Assembly (NCBI GenBank): GCA_963729815.1
Contig: CAVSPU010000002.1
Span: 744,001 to 808,000 of the forward strand
Origin: DAHUXN01 sp963729815
GTDB lineage: Bacteria; Acidobacteriota; Terriglobia; Acidiferrales; UBA7541
Direction: 5' to 3'
DNA: 64,000 nucleotides
Numbering within the stretch: position 1 is the first letter of the stretch; every line of letters begins with the position of its first letter. A model generated the notes under the pieces. That model did no database searches. It was not told the origin of the DNA and saw only the letters and a program-made list of their open reading frames with translations. The position numbers were made by a program, and so were the translations under genes. This document shows positions 19,477 through 28,193 of this stretch, piece by piece.

Positions 19477-19548
19477 TCACGCCATCCGAATCAACTCCTG
19501 GGAGCGTAAGTTTTGAGAGGCTTGAAGATATCTAACAAGGAGCGCGGA

Positions 19549-19869
19549 ATGAAGAAAATCGGCATCTTTTTTGGCAGCGTGACGATTCTGGCGGTGCTCG
19601 CCTTCGCGGCCCCCAAGCAGCAGACGTTCACTGGCGCCATCAGCGACAGCATGTGCGGCGCGACGCATATGATGGAAGGCAGCGCCAAGGATTGCACTCT
19701 CAAGTGCGTCGAGGGCGGCAGCACCTTCGTGCTGGTCGACTCAAAGGGCAAAGTGTACAACTTGAGCGATCAGACCAAGCCGCGCGCTTTCGCTGGCGCA
19801 AACGTCACGGTCACAGGCACGCTCAACGGCGACACGATCACCGTGGCATCGATCGCCGCCGCGAAGTAA
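19549..19869 (+). CDS. DUF5818-type small secreted protein
   Basis: This 106-aa exported protein has a signal peptide (KKIGIFFGSVTILAVLAFAA) and a small beta-rich domain with three cysteines (DSMCGATHMM, DCTLKCVEGG) ending in VTVTGTLNGDTITVASI. The pattern matches DUF5818 proteins common in Acidobacteriota; their function is unknown. ATG at 19549 is preceded by AAGGAG; a start at 19513 would place 12 residues before the signal peptide. Confidence 0.75.
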   Translation: MKKIGIFFGSVTILAVLAFAAPKQQTFTGAISDSMCGATHMMEGSAKDCTLKCVEGGSTFVLVDSKGKVYNLSDQTKPRAFAGANVTVTGTLNGDTITVASIAAAK

Positions 19870-19932
19870 CCGCCTCGCAATTAGCGGGCGGAACGTTACT
19901 TGTCGCCTCTTGGCGAACGTGCGCAATAAGAG

Positions 19933-20256
19933 TTACGGCTGCACTTTCAGCGGGCTAATCTCCCGCGCATGCGCGGAGGCATCCACCGCCTCGGCCGTCA
20001 TTCCTTTCTTCCGGTACGCCAGCGAAAGGCAAGTCCACGCGAGAATATCCTCCGGAGCGATTTCCAGAATCCGCTTTGCCGTCGCGATCGAGTTGGCAAA
20101 ATCCTCTTTGGCGTAATACGCTTGGGCGAGTCCATGAAGCGCGTCAATGAACTGAGCATAGGCGCCGATCGCGAGTTGGAATTGCGCGATCGCTTCGTCG
20201 TACTTCTGCGCGTCGAGAAGCTCCAGGCCCAGGTAGTGGTGTTCCGCCGCAGTCAT
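19933..20256 (-). CDS. Tetratricopeptide repeat protein
   Basis: This 107-aa protein consists of about three TPR units, visible from their A/G/Y spacing: HHYLGLELLDAQKYDEAIAQ, DALHGLAQAYYAKEDFANSI and LAWTCLSLAYRKKGMTAEAV. It has no signal peptide and is probably a cytoplasmic protein-interaction module. The start at 20256 (MTAAEHHY) gives a complete first repeat; an upstream in-frame start at 20298 adds 14 unstructured residues. Confidence 0.75.
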   Translation of the reverse strand: MTAAEHHYLGLELLDAQKYDEAIAQFQLAIGAYAQFIDALHGLAQAYYAKEDFANSIATAKRILEIAPEDILAWTCLSLAYRKKGMTAEAVDASAHAREISPLKVQP

Positions 20257-20336
20257 GCGAGGAATTGTAGCATCCGCCGGCGCGGCGCCCGTGACCAAGC
20301 ACGCGAAAGCTCACGCGCGGCTTCTCGTGAGGGCAG

Positions 20337-20567
20337 ATGCTGAACGCATTGAGGTATTACTGGATCGTCGCCAAAGGCTATCGCCTGCGCCCCTGGCAAA
20401 GCCCTTATCTGCGCTGGCGCATGGAAACGTTCTTTGGCGCCGAAGCCAGCGAGCTCGATGCCCGCGGATTCATGCGCCTCATGTGGCGTGAACGCGCGCG
20501 CATGCGCCGCTTCATCGCCTGGGCCAGCGAGCGCCGCCGCGAACAACGCCGCTCCCGCATTTCTTAG
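20337..20567 (+). CDS. Small basic protein of unknown function
   Basis: This 76-aa protein is rich in arginine, tryptophan and aromatic residues (RYYWIVAKGYRLRPWQSPYL, FMRLMWRERARMRRFIAWAS). It has no signal peptide or membrane helix. GAGGGCAG upstream of the ATG is an acceptable ribosome binding site. The composition and helix pattern suggest an interaction with nucleic acid or membrane lipid, but I do not recognise the family. Confidence 0.55.
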   Translation: MLNALRYYWIVAKGYRLRPWQSPYLRWRMETFFGAEASELDARGFMRLMWRERARMRRFIAWASERRREQRRSRIS

Positions 20568-20742
20568 AGGCGGAAAACCAGTCGCCTCTTGTCGCTAAGC
20601 ATTCTTGCAGCAGCAGCGACCCGCCAAGAACGAGGAGTATTTGCTTTTTCTCGTCACTCGCCACTTGTCACTCGCTTGCCCTGAGAACGCCCGCCGCCTG
20701 TCCGTTTTGGCGAGCGCGGGTGCAGTCGAAGGGTCACTGCCT

Positions 20743-21267
20743 CTAAAACACCTGCTCGTCCGCCGACGGTCCGTAAATCGACGGCACCGGCACATCGTTC
20801 AGCCGCAAATAAACGCTGAGCTGGCCGCGATGATGGATCATGTGGTTCATCACGAATCCCCGCAGCACTGCGATCTTGGGAAGCGTGAAAACCGTTTTCC
20901 CATTCGCAATCAGCGACCACGGCTTCATCAATTCCTCGTCGCTTGCGCCTGCAATCGCTGCGCGTCCTGCTGCGGCTCGCTTGTCGAATTCTTCCAGCAA
21001 TTGCTTCCGTGAAGTCATTTTCAGCGCATCTTGGCTTCCTTGGCTAACCACAATGGAGTCCTTCAGGATCGTTTCCTTGGCCCATCCCGGCAGTTCCGCC
21101 ACGTGCCCCGCCAGCCGGTCGAGCGGCATCGATCTCGGATGCGGCTTGAAATCCGGCTTTCCTTCCGGCACGCGTTCCAGCACTTTTCGTGTCGTCGCTA
21201 TCTCATGATCAAATTCCGGCAAAATCCCATCACGTATCGCCATACGCTCCTCCAGCCAAGTTTTCAT
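20743..21267 (-). CDS. DinB-family protein
   Basis: This 174-aa DinB/YfiT-type four-helix-bundle protein shows the metal-binding histidine pattern as LAGHVAELPGWA near residue 53 and VMNHMIHHRGQLSVYLRL near residue 141. Family members include bacillithiol transferases and thiol-dependent hydrolases; many remain uncharacterised. ATG at 21267 and at 21243 (MAIRDG) are both possible. No cofactor genes are nearby. Confidence 0.85.
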   Translation of the reverse strand: MKTWLEERMAIRDGILPEFDHEIATTRKVLERVPEGKPDFKPHPRSMPLDRLAGHVAELPGWAKETILKDSIVVSQGSQDALKMTSRKQLLEEFDKRAAAGRAAIAGASDEELMKPWSLIANGKTVFTLPKIAVLRGFVMNHMIHHRGQLSVYLRLNDVPVPSIYGPSADEQVF

Positions 21268-21443
21268 TCTGACTCATACAAAGGTTCTGACACTCCACCC
21301 GTCCATTAAGATGCCCTCCGCAGTCTTTCGATGCAACCGTCCAGTGACTCAGTTCGGCACGGTGCGCTAGTTTCCGATAACCCGACTAACCAGCCAAGCC
21401 GTGATTTGCGACAACAGAACGGTAGTACAATCGCGCGAAGACA

Positions 21444-22235
21444 ATGACTAGACTGGTTAACCCTCGGCTTGCTGCACTGGTGGCCATCCTTGCGAGTCCG
21501 GTGGCCGCGCATGCACTGCCTGCCGCACGGGGAAAGGAATTAACATTCAAGATCGCCACGCCGCTTAAATTCAAGGGGCGTGTTATTTCGGGTATTCTAC
21601 GACAATCTGACATCCCACAGCTCCTCGATTTGGCTGTTCGCAACGGCGATACTGACCTTGCTGAAGATTACGGCGTGCAGATGACGGGACCAAATAATGC
21701 GAAAGTTATGGTTTACACATGTTGGCAGTGGAAGAGTGCTCAAACGGAGGGAGCGTATTCGGCGACTACATATGATATGGCGATGGAAAGTTTCTTTATT
21801 CGGACGTGCGGCCTGTTGTTTGAACTGCAGAAAGCAAAGCTCCCGATTAGGAGCTTCGTTGCGAATCCCCGAGTGACTCTCGCTGATCTCAATTTGCTGC
21901 CTGCGGAAATTCTTGCATCCATACCTCTTGGCGGGGCGACGGACCGCGCGCGGCGTGGCAAGACGATCGCGCAAGTTGTGCCGCCGCAGGACGTGATTGA
22001 AGCAGACGCCGACCGCCTTACGTTATCCTACGGGGGATTTCGGCAATCGTTCTGGGTGAGCGCGCGAGCGGATTTCAACGGTGACGGTATGGAAGACATC
22101 CTGGTATTCACAGGCGGTCGCGCTGATGGCGGCACGATGAGCTACTCAGACTATTTTATTCTGACTCGTACAAGTCCATCGGGTCCGTTGAAATTGATTC
22201 AAACGACAGACATGCGTCAGCAGGGCAACAAATGA
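21444..22235 (+). CDS. Secreted protein of unknown function with FG-GAP-like tail
   Basis: This 263-aa protein has a signal peptide (RLAALVAILASPVAAHALPA) and no other membrane segment. Near residue 210 it has DFNGDGMEDILVFTGG, a calcium-binding FG-GAP/VCBS-like turn often found in extracellular proteins. The middle part, with CWQWKSAQ and IRTCGLLFELQ, is not recognised. It stands alone, with 200 bp or more on each side. Confidence 0.6.
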   Translation: MTRLVNPRLAALVAILASPVAAHALPAARGKELTFKIATPLKFKGRVISGILRQSDIPQLLDLAVRNGDTDLAEDYGVQMTGPNNAKVMVYTCWQWKSAQTEGAYSATTYDMAMESFFIRTCGLLFELQKAKLPIRSFVANPRVTLADLNLLPAEILASIPLGGATDRARRGKTIAQVVPPQDVIEADADRLTLSYGGFRQSFWVSARADFNGDGMEDILVFTGGRADGGTMSYSDYFILTRTSPSGPLKLIQTTDMRQQGNK

Positions 22236-22446
22236 AATATCGAGCCCGTCGCGTTCGCCTGCGCCGGAATGCACTGAATTGGACGATCAACGCGGTTTCC
22301 GAAAATTGAGTCGTTACGCCTTCGCCTGTTCTCTTTCAGAATCGGTTCCGTCGTGCTATAGTGAATAACGAGGCCAGCGGTAGCATGTGGGCGACGCAGC
22401 ACAACGGCCCGCGCACGATATCCCACGCAAGAGAGCCAGTCCCTAA

Positions 22447-22532
22447 GCCGATTTCTAATCGCCACACCGAATTATTAGAATCTCCCGTAACTTACACAAA
22501 ACAAAGCTCCGGCCGATTTCTAATCGCCACAA
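22447..22532 (+). repeat. Intergenic repeat element, copy 1 of 3
   Basis: Two identical 20-bp direct repeats, GCCGATTTCTAATCGCCACA, lie at 22447-22466 and 22512-22531, 65 bp apart. Between them is the core CCCGTAACTTACACAAAACA (22484-22503). ATTAGAA at 22474-22480 can pair with TTCTAAT at 22453-22459 to form a hairpin. The same architecture recurs at 25.6 and 25.8 kb. It sits just before amrS, in a 346-bp gap (22236-22581) that holds nothing else recognisable. Confidence 0.85.
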
Positions 22533-22581
22533 ATGGACACCTCTTGCGACTCCCGCTCATTGCGCGCGGAGGAAGTGTAAC

Positions 22582-23712
22582 GTGCCTGAACTGACCATCC
22601 TCCAGAAGACCGATGCGCTTCACGATGCGCGCTGGTGGGACGTCGCTCCCAACGGCAAGTTGCATTGTTTTCTCTGCCCGCGCCATTGCCACATCGGCGA
22701 CGGCCAGGCCGGCTTCTGCTTCATCCGCGTCAATCAAGGCGGAAAGCTTTATAGCCTCGGCTACGCTTCCCCGGCCGCCATTCAGGTCGATCCCGTCGAG
22801 AAGAAGCCGCTCAATCATTTTCTTCCCGGCACGGAGATACTTTCGATGGGCACGGCCGGCTGCAACATGGGCTGTTTTTTCTGCCAGAATTGGGACATCT
22901 CCAAATCCCGCAGCGATCAAGTCCATTCCACGCATCTCGAACCCGAGCAAGTCGTCGAACTCGCCATCCGCCACGGCTGCCCCTCCATCGCCTTCACGTA
23001 CAACGAGCCCACCATCTGGGCCGAATACGTCATCGACATTTGCGCCGCCGCTCACGAACGCGGCCTCAGCACCGTCATGGTCACCAATGGCTACATCACG
23101 CCGGAGGCTTTCGGCGACGTTTACGGTCACGGCCTCATCGACGCGGCCAACGTCGACCTGAAAGCCTTCACCGAAAATTTCTACGGTAAAATCACGCTCA
23201 CGCATCTCGCTCCCGTGCTCGAAACTCTTCTGCGTCTCAAGAACGAAACGAATGTCTGGTTCGAGCTCACTAATCTGATGATTCCCGCGCTCAACGACGA
23301 CGAAGCCGAGACGCGCAAGCTGGCGGAATGGATTCTGGAGCATTTGGGTGCAGACGTGCCATTGCACTTCACGGCGTTTCATCCCGATTTCAAGCTCCGC
23401 GACAAGCCGCGCACGCCTCCCGAGACTCTGCATCGCGCTCGCCGCATCGCCCTCGACGCCGGCCTTCATTACGTCTACGAAGGCAACATTTACAGCGACG
23501 CCGCGAACACCTATTGCCCCCAATGCCGCGCGCTACTCATCGAGCGCTCCTGGCACGACGTTCAGCGTTATAATCTCCGCGATGGCGCGTGCCCCAAGTG
23601 CGGCCAGCCGATTCCGGGCCGCTGGTCGAGGCCGCACAACGCAGCGGCGCTCGCCACGCATCGCAATGCCCAGGCCTTGTCGACCGATGAATTGGACTCT
23701 TGGAATCTGTGA
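22582..23712 (+). CDS. amrS: AmmeMemoRadiSam system radical SAM enzyme
   Basis: This 376-aa radical SAM protein of the AmrS/PflA-like type has the cluster motif CNMGCFFCQNW (CxxxCxxC, residues about 94-101). Additional cysteines occur at the N-terminus (CFLCPRHC, residues about 30-37) and in a C-terminal zinc-ribbon-like part (CPQCRALL, CPKCGQP). The family is widespread and linked to Memo-like and AMMECR1 proteins, neither of which is seen here. GTG at 22582 is preceded by GGAGGAAG. Confidence 0.88.
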   Translation: MPELTILQKTDALHDARWWDVAPNGKLHCFLCPRHCHIGDGQAGFCFIRVNQGGKLYSLGYASPAAIQVDPVEKKPLNHFLPGTEILSMGTAGCNMGCFFCQNWDISKSRSDQVHSTHLEPEQVVELAIRHGCPSIAFTYNEPTIWAEYVIDICAAAHERGLSTVMVTNGYITPEAFGDVYGHGLIDAANVDLKAFTENFYGKITLTHLAPVLETLLRLKNETNVWFELTNLMIPALNDDEAETRKLAEWILEHLGADVPLHFTAFHPDFKLRDKPRTPPETLHRARRIALDAGLHYVYEGNIYSDAANTYCPQCRALLIERSWHDVQRYNLRDGACPKCGQPIPGRWSRPHNAAALATHRNAQALSTDELDSWNL

Positions 23713-23740
23713 GCCACGCATTTTCTGAGGAGGGGAAGAC

Positions 23741-24226
23741 ATGAATCGAATCCGCGTTTTCTCAGTCGCTGTTCTCGTCGCCGGCGCACTCGCCTGCGCC
23801 GCTTTCGCCATTGCCCAGAGCCAGGCGAACAGCGCGCGCGTCCCTGAATTGGCGGTGGAAAGGACGCGCGACAGCCGCCTCATCGGCGTTAAGGTTGTTC
23901 GGCTCCTAAATACCGCTGAAATGAACTACAGGTCGGCCCACGGTGCTTACGCTGACTGGGACGAGCTCTACCGCTCTGGCGAGTTTGCGGAAACACAGAA
24001 GCACCCGGCATTCGCGGGCCTCGGCGTCTCTGCCGGGCCCGAAGTCGTCCCCGGCTGGAATCTGACCATGATCGCCTCGGCCGATCGTCGCAGCTACGAA
24101 TTATCGCTGCGCAACGTCGACGATAAGGAGTGCCGGTTTTCCTTCTTCACCGACGAAAGCGGCCTCATTTATGAGGGCGACGTTATCGGCTGCCCTGCTG
24201 GCCGGGTCATTCCCGCCCGCGAGTAG
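23741..24226 (+). CDS. Small exported protein, pilin-like C-terminal pattern
   Basis: This 161-aa protein has a signal peptide (VAVLVAGALACAAFAIAQ) and AGGAGGGG before its ATG. After the signal, LLNTAEMNYRSAHGAYADWD and a C-terminal CRFSFFTDESGLIYEGDVIG resemble the globular part of type II secretion/type IV pilin-like proteins (alignment of Ala-Tyr-Pro/Asp loops), but the N-terminal pilin methylation motif is not seen. Function unknown. Confidence 0.6.
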   Translation: MNRIRVFSVAVLVAGALACAAFAIAQSQANSARVPELAVERTRDSRLIGVKVVRLLNTAEMNYRSAHGAYADWDELYRSGEFAETQKHPAFAGLGVSAGPEVVPGWNLTMIASADRRSYELSLRNVDDKECRFSFFTDESGLIYEGDVIGCPAGRVIPARE

Positions 24227-24252
24227 CTTCGCGCATTTTTGCACGCGCTGCG

Positions 24253-24594
24253 CTAAGATGCCCGCAACAGTTCTTCCGCCAGCTCCCGCGCCTGCGCGCT
24301 GTCCATGCCGCAATCTCTGGCGAGCCATTCGCAGGAAATGTCCGGAAATCCCCGGCGCGTAATTGCCGCCGGCAGATGAGCCAGGATTTGTTGCGGTTCG
24401 CGCGCCAGAAGTTCGCCGATTACCTCGAAGAGGATTTCGTGATCTGCGTCGCGCCACGAATAATCCGCCAGGCGCCGAAACACGTTCCTCCGAGCTGCCG
24501 CATCTGCTTCGCGCGCGCAGAGAAATCGCAGCAATCGCCTTTCGCATTCCGTCCGCGTGTTTTCTTTCGGATTCGTATCCATCCGGTTCGTCAT
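24253..24594 (-). CDS. Small helical protein of unknown function
   Basis: This 113-aa, mostly helical, charged protein (ERRLLRFLCAREADAAARRN, DHEILFEVIGELLAREPQQI) has no signal peptide or membrane segment. The pattern is loosely like the N-terminal helical domain of DnaB-type proteins, but this is not enough for a call. A second ATG at 24582 is possible. It runs convergently to the preceding exported-protein gene. Confidence 0.5.
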   Translation of the reverse strand: MTNRMDTNPKENTRTECERRLLRFLCAREADAAARRNVFRRLADYSWRDADHEILFEVIGELLAREPQQILAHLPAAITRRGFPDISCEWLARDCGMDSAQARELAEELLRAS

Positions 24595-24841
24595 CGGTGT
24601 GGCTTCGCCCGCGAATTCCGTGTCGATTTTATCTTAGCGCACGACTTGCCGCACCTCGTGCCGAGCTTTGCTGGTGGGTGAGTTTCCGATTGTGCAACTT
24701 ATCGGGACTTGACGTGACTAAGAAACATGGATTAAGAATATAGCGGCTTTCCTGCGTTGCCCTGTCGCTGTCAGGAGAGCTAGGATTTCGGGCGAAGGAG
24801 AAGCTCAAAACGGGAATGCCGGTTCAATCCGGAGGTGCACG

Positions 24842-25339
24842 ATGAAAAGCGCGGCCATTCTTCTAATCGCTTTCGCCCTCACGGTCCCTGCCGCCAGTGC
24901 GCAGAAGATGTCGGGTTGCGGGCTTGCCGTGCATCACTCCACCAAGAAAGTTAAGGACAAAGATCCCATCGAATTGGCGCCGCTCCCCGCCGGTAAAGCC
25001 ATGGTCTATGTGGTTCGTCCTACGCATTTCGGCGCCGCCATTCAAACAAAATTGTCCATGGATGGAAACTGGATGGGCGTGAATATGGCCGATTCCTATT
25101 TTGTTTTTCTGGCCGACCCGGGCGAACACAAGTTTTGCTCGCAGTCCGAAAACTCCAGTCGACTAACCTTGACCCTCGAGGCTGGCAAAACCTATTTTCT
25201 ACAGCAGCATATCAGCTCCGGATTCCTCAAAGCGGAAAACGAACTGACGCAACTCGATGACAACCGCGGCCACGAAGCTCTCGATAAATGCAAGAGGATG
25301 ATCTTCTGGGAAAAGGGCAAGCCCGAGCCAGCTACTTAG
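24842..25339 (+). CDS. DUF2846-like secreted protein
   Basis: This 165-aa protein has a signal peptide (AILLIAFALTVPAASAQ) and a beta-sandwich-like domain with GKAMVYVVRPTHFG, YFVFLADPGEHKFCSQSENS and LEAGKTYFLQQ, matching the DUF2846 pattern (periplasmic or surface proteins of unknown role). GGAGGTGCACG precedes its ATG. The AY/FLQ repeats are those expected of this domain. Confidence 0.78.
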   Translation: MKSAAILLIAFALTVPAASAQKMSGCGLAVHHSTKKVKDKDPIELAPLPAGKAMVYVVRPTHFGAAIQTKLSMDGNWMGVNMADSYFVFLADPGEHKFCSQSENSSRLTLTLEAGKTYFLQQHISSGFLKAENELTQLDDNRGHEALDKCKRMIFWEKGKPEPAT

Positions 25340-25605
25340 TATATTTTGCAAGCCACGCCGCGCTAATCGGAAACCAACCCTCTCGCCGAGCTTTCCGGCC
25401 CGCACCCGAAAATCCACTTCCACTACACCTTCCCATGCGTCCTTCGTTCGTGCTAGCGTTCTGTCAGGTGCGAATATGGCGCTGCGTCCAGAGAAACGGC
25501 CAGAAAAAGGGCTTGAGAAATGAGGCCCAAGGCGTTTGGCGGAATTGGCGGAGTGATGACCGGGAGGGTGAAGGAAGTAACGGATCTGCATGTGCGTGTT
25601 TTCCG
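25340..25605. other. Intergenic spacer without a recognised gene
   Basis: Between the DUF2846-like gene and repeat copy 2 no reading frame with a family-like pattern was found. Open frames here run into the repeats and have no convincing start sites. Together with the two repeat copies it makes a 570-bp gap (25340-25909). Confidence 0.4.
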
Positions 25606-25690
25606 CAATTCTAATCGCCACACCGCCGAATTAGAAATGCCCGTAACCTGCACAAAACAAAGCCTCGCACCCATTTCTAATCGCCACAAT
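25606..25690 (+). repeat. Intergenic repeat element, copy 2 of 3
   Basis: The same layout as copy 1: TTCTAATCGCCACA at 25609-25622 and again at 25675-25688, 66 bp apart, with the core CCCGTAACCTGCACAAAACA at 25640-25659. ATTAGAA at 25630-25636 can pair with the first TTCTAAT, as in copy 1. The orientation is the same as in the other copies. Confidence 0.85.
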
Positions 25691-25762
25691 TTCGCGCTTC
25701 TTTTCATTTGCCACGACCGATTCGTGGGGAATCCGCCCCTCCGCTCGCGGAGGCGGTCTACA

Positions 25763-25850
25763 GGATTTCTAATCGGGACAGCAAAGTTCAGTGAATTTCC
25801 CGTAACTTACACAAAACAAACACCAGAGACCCATTCTAATCGGGACAAAT
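25763..25850 (+). repeat. Intergenic repeat element, copy 3 of 3
   Basis: TTCTAATCGGGACA occurs at 25767-25780 and 25834-25847, 67 bp apart, around the core CCCGTAACTTACACAAAACA (25799-25818). Both flanking units read CGGGACA where both units of copies 1 and 2 read CGCCACA, so the two ends have changed together. The internal ATTAGAA hairpin arm is missing. It lies 60 bp upstream of the next gene. Confidence 0.85.
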
Positions 25851-25909
25851 TTAAGCTCTTTCAATGTCTCATTCAGCGGTTGTTCTCGACTCCGCATCAA
25901 ATCACAGAA

Positions 25910-27481
25910 ATGCCAGACCGGATTCCACGCGTCCCTTACGTCATTGCCGCTGCTGTCGCGATCTTTTTCGTCTTCGTGAGTCCCTGCCGCGCACAGTCGT
26001 CCGAAAAAATCATCGAACAATCGCTGCGCGCCTCCGGAGGCGCAAAGGCGCTTGAAAATATCCGCTCGTCCATGTGGGAGGGAACTGTCAAAGAGGCAAA
26101 CGGGACTCAGACTGGCGAGTTCACTTTGATTACCGCCGCGCCGGGCCAGTTTTATCGCGAAATCGTCCTCGGCCCCGAACGCATCGCGGAAGCCTGCAAC
26201 GTAAGCTCCTGTTGGGGCGAAGAGGGCAGTGGAAATCTCTACACTCTTTTCGGCGCGGAGGAAAAACGTGCAGAAGCCACCGGAAGATACTTGAATTTCG
26301 CGCTGGCGAATTACAAGAAACTGAAAATTCGCGCCCGGCTCGTTGGAACTGAAAACGTGAACGGCCAGGCCGCCGACGTCGTCGAGCTTTCCATTCCTCC
26401 CGGCGAGACTCGCCGCGTTTATTTCGATCAGAAAAGCCATCGCATCGTAAAAGAGATCATCGACGCAGCGCGAACATCCCCCGCGGAGAGCGAAGAGGAA
26501 AAGCCCGCCGGGCGTTTATCGAAAGTCGCCGAAGCGCCTTCTGTCGGCGGAATACAGGAAATCGATTTTGCGGATTATCGCGCCGTCCAAGGCGTGATGG
26601 AACCGTTTCAGCTCACGATTCAGCAAGGCGGCCGGACATTTCAAATTGCTGTGGATCGCATCTCGCTGAATGCAGGCGTCAATCCATCCTCGTTCCAATT
26701 TCCGAATCTCTCCAAAAAACCGCTTCCCGATGTGGCCCAGCTTCTTTCCGCGGTTCAGAAAAATCAGAAACACATCGACGAAGTCCAAAAAGACTACGCT
26801 TGCATGAAGCTCGAAGAAGACGACGAGATAAATGGCAAGGGCGAGATCACCAAGCGCACTTCAACTCTCTATCAGGTCTCTTACATCGCGGGACACGAAA
26901 TTGACCGCAAGACCGAAGTTGATGGCAAGCCTCTCACCGCCGCCCAGCAGCAGGAAGAAGATGATCGCATCAAGAAAGACATCGACCGCTACGACAAAGA
27001 AGCCGCGAATCCTCCCAAGAAAAGTGACGACGATGTCGGCATCTCCGATTTTCTGCGTATTTCGCGCTTGACGAATCCGCGATGGGAGCGCTTTCGCGGC
27101 CAGGACGTTGTCGTTTTCGATTTCGGCCCGAACCCGGATTACAAGCCGAAGAAGTTGGTGGAAAAACTCATCTACGATCTCGTGGGAACGGTTTGGGTGG
27201 ACGCTCAGGCGCAGGACGTGGTGCGCCTCGAAGCGCGGTTCGATAATTCATTTAAGGTCGGCGGCGGAATGCTTGCATCTCTGCAGAAAGGCTCCGCGTT
27301 CCAATTCGAACAATCGCTCGTAAACAACGAGGTATGGCTTCCTTCCTATGATGAAATTCATGTGGGAGCAAAGCTCCTGATGCTGAAAACATTTCGCGCG
27401 GACCAAACTGACCATTATTACGGCTATCAAAAATTCCATGTGGGAACCAAGGAGAAGATCGCTCAGCCGAAACAGCCATGA
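25910..27481 (+). CDS. Large secreted protein, possible LolA/outer-membrane-sorting-like N-terminal part
   Basis: This 523-aa protein has a signal peptide (YVIAAAVAIFFVFVSPCRAQ). The first half (SEKIIEQSLRASGGAKALEN, FTLITAAPGQFYREIVLGPE) resembles the lipoprotein-sorting beta-half-barrel pattern common in Acidobacteriota. The second half begins with a helical part (VQKNQKHIDEVQKDYACMKL) and ends in a further beta-rich domain (VWVDAQAQDVVRLEARFDNS). I cannot name a function. The start at 25910 places the signal peptide at the N-terminus; upstream in-frame sequence passes through repeats 2 and 3 and is unlikely to be coding. Confidence 0.65.
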   Translation: MPDRIPRVPYVIAAAVAIFFVFVSPCRAQSSEKIIEQSLRASGGAKALENIRSSMWEGTVKEANGTQTGEFTLITAAPGQFYREIVLGPERIAEACNVSSCWGEEGSGNLYTLFGAEEKRAEATGRYLNFALANYKKLKIRARLVGTENVNGQAADVVELSIPPGETRRVYFDQKSHRIVKEIIDAARTSPAESEEEKPAGRLSKVAEAPSVGGIQEIDFADYRAVQGVMEPFQLTIQQGGRTFQIAVDRISLNAGVNPSSFQFPNLSKKPLPDVAQLLSAVQKNQKHIDEVQKDYACMKLEEDDEINGKGEITKRTSTLYQVSYIAGHEIDRKTEVDGKPLTAAQQQEEDDRIKKDIDRYDKEAANPPKKSDDDVGISDFLRISRLTNPRWERFRGQDVVVFDFGPNPDYKPKKLVEKLIYDLVGTVWVDAQAQDVVRLEARFDNSFKVGGGMLASLQKGSAFQFEQSLVNNEVWLPSYDEIHVGAKLLMLKTFRADQTDHYYGYQKFHVGTKEKIAQPKQP

Positions 27482-27497
27482 GTCTTCGCGGAATGCG

Positions 27498-28016
27498 TTA
27501 GAGGAGAGTCTCGCGGGTGAGCGCTGCGGCGTCCGCGTCGCTGATCACGCCGCGCTTGGCGAGCAGCCGGATCAATCGCTGCACCAGCGCCGAAGCGGCG
27601 GCGTCGCCCGAGCCCTGCGCTCGCGGCGGAGCACTGGGACGATCCAGACCCGCTGGCCTCACCATGGTCAGTTCAGCAAGCCATGCATCCAGAGCGTTTT
27701 GTTTTTCTGGAGACATTTCGTTGAACGCGACGCCCATTCCGAGGCCAGCCTGCGAAAAAGTCACCGTTCCGATTGCTTCGAAGCTGAAGTTATCCTTGTG
27801 CAGCCGGACGCGCACTTCCGAGCCAATCGGCAGCGGCATCAGGGTATCCACGAAGCAGCCGCCGGGCCCCAGATCGGTAGTGCGACTCGAGAATCGCGTG
27901 CCGGACTTGATTTCGACAACCTCAGCCGACACAGTAAGCTGGTAGCGTATGGCATTGCGCCGTTCGGTGGCTTCGTCAGCGTGATTGGGCAAGATCGTCT
28001 TAGACAATCGCGACAT
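27498..28016 (-). CDS. PilZ-domain protein
   Basis: This 172-aa protein contains a PilZ domain: RRNAIRYQLTVSAEV (the RxxxR cyclic-di-GMP motif as RRNAIR, residues about 20-25) and DLGPGGCFVDT (D/NxSxxG variant, here DLGPGG). The usual serine is replaced by glycine, so c-di-GMP binding should be tested rather than assumed. An alanine-rich linker and a short helical C-terminus (LVQRLIRLLAKRGVISDADA) follow. AGGGGG precedes the ATG at 28016. It may act on motility or exopolysaccharide, as many PilZ proteins do. Confidence 0.78.
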   Translation of the reverse strand: MSRLSKTILPNHADEATERRNAIRYQLTVSAEVVEIKSGTRFSSRTTDLGPGGCFVDTLMPLPIGSEVRVRLHKDNFSFEAIGTVTFSQAGLGMGVAFNEMSPEKQNALDAWLAELTMVRPAGLDRPSAPPRAQGSGDAAASALVQRLIRLLAKRGVISDADAAALTRETLL

Positions 28017-28193
28017 CCAAATGGCCCCCTGGGAACCAATCCACAGCGTATCCGCCACCTGCAGTGGCATTCAGCCGTCTGCGGAACACATGGAAATTGT
28101 CGCGTGCATGGCCGCCAGGGGCAAGCGTCTCAGAATCTGGCGATTCCGAAGAAGAACTGTACTGAGGTACAGGGGCCCTGGCAGCTCAACACG

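Noticed and set aside
24681..24710. AGTTTCCGAT...ATCGGGACTT as a further degenerate copy of the intergenic repeat
   Set aside because: It shares only ATCGGGAC with copy 3 and lacks the core and the second unit.
25340..25605. Upstream extension of the 523-aa secreted protein to 25520
   Set aside because: It would put repeats 2 and 3 inside the coding region and move the signal peptide 130 residues from the N-terminus.
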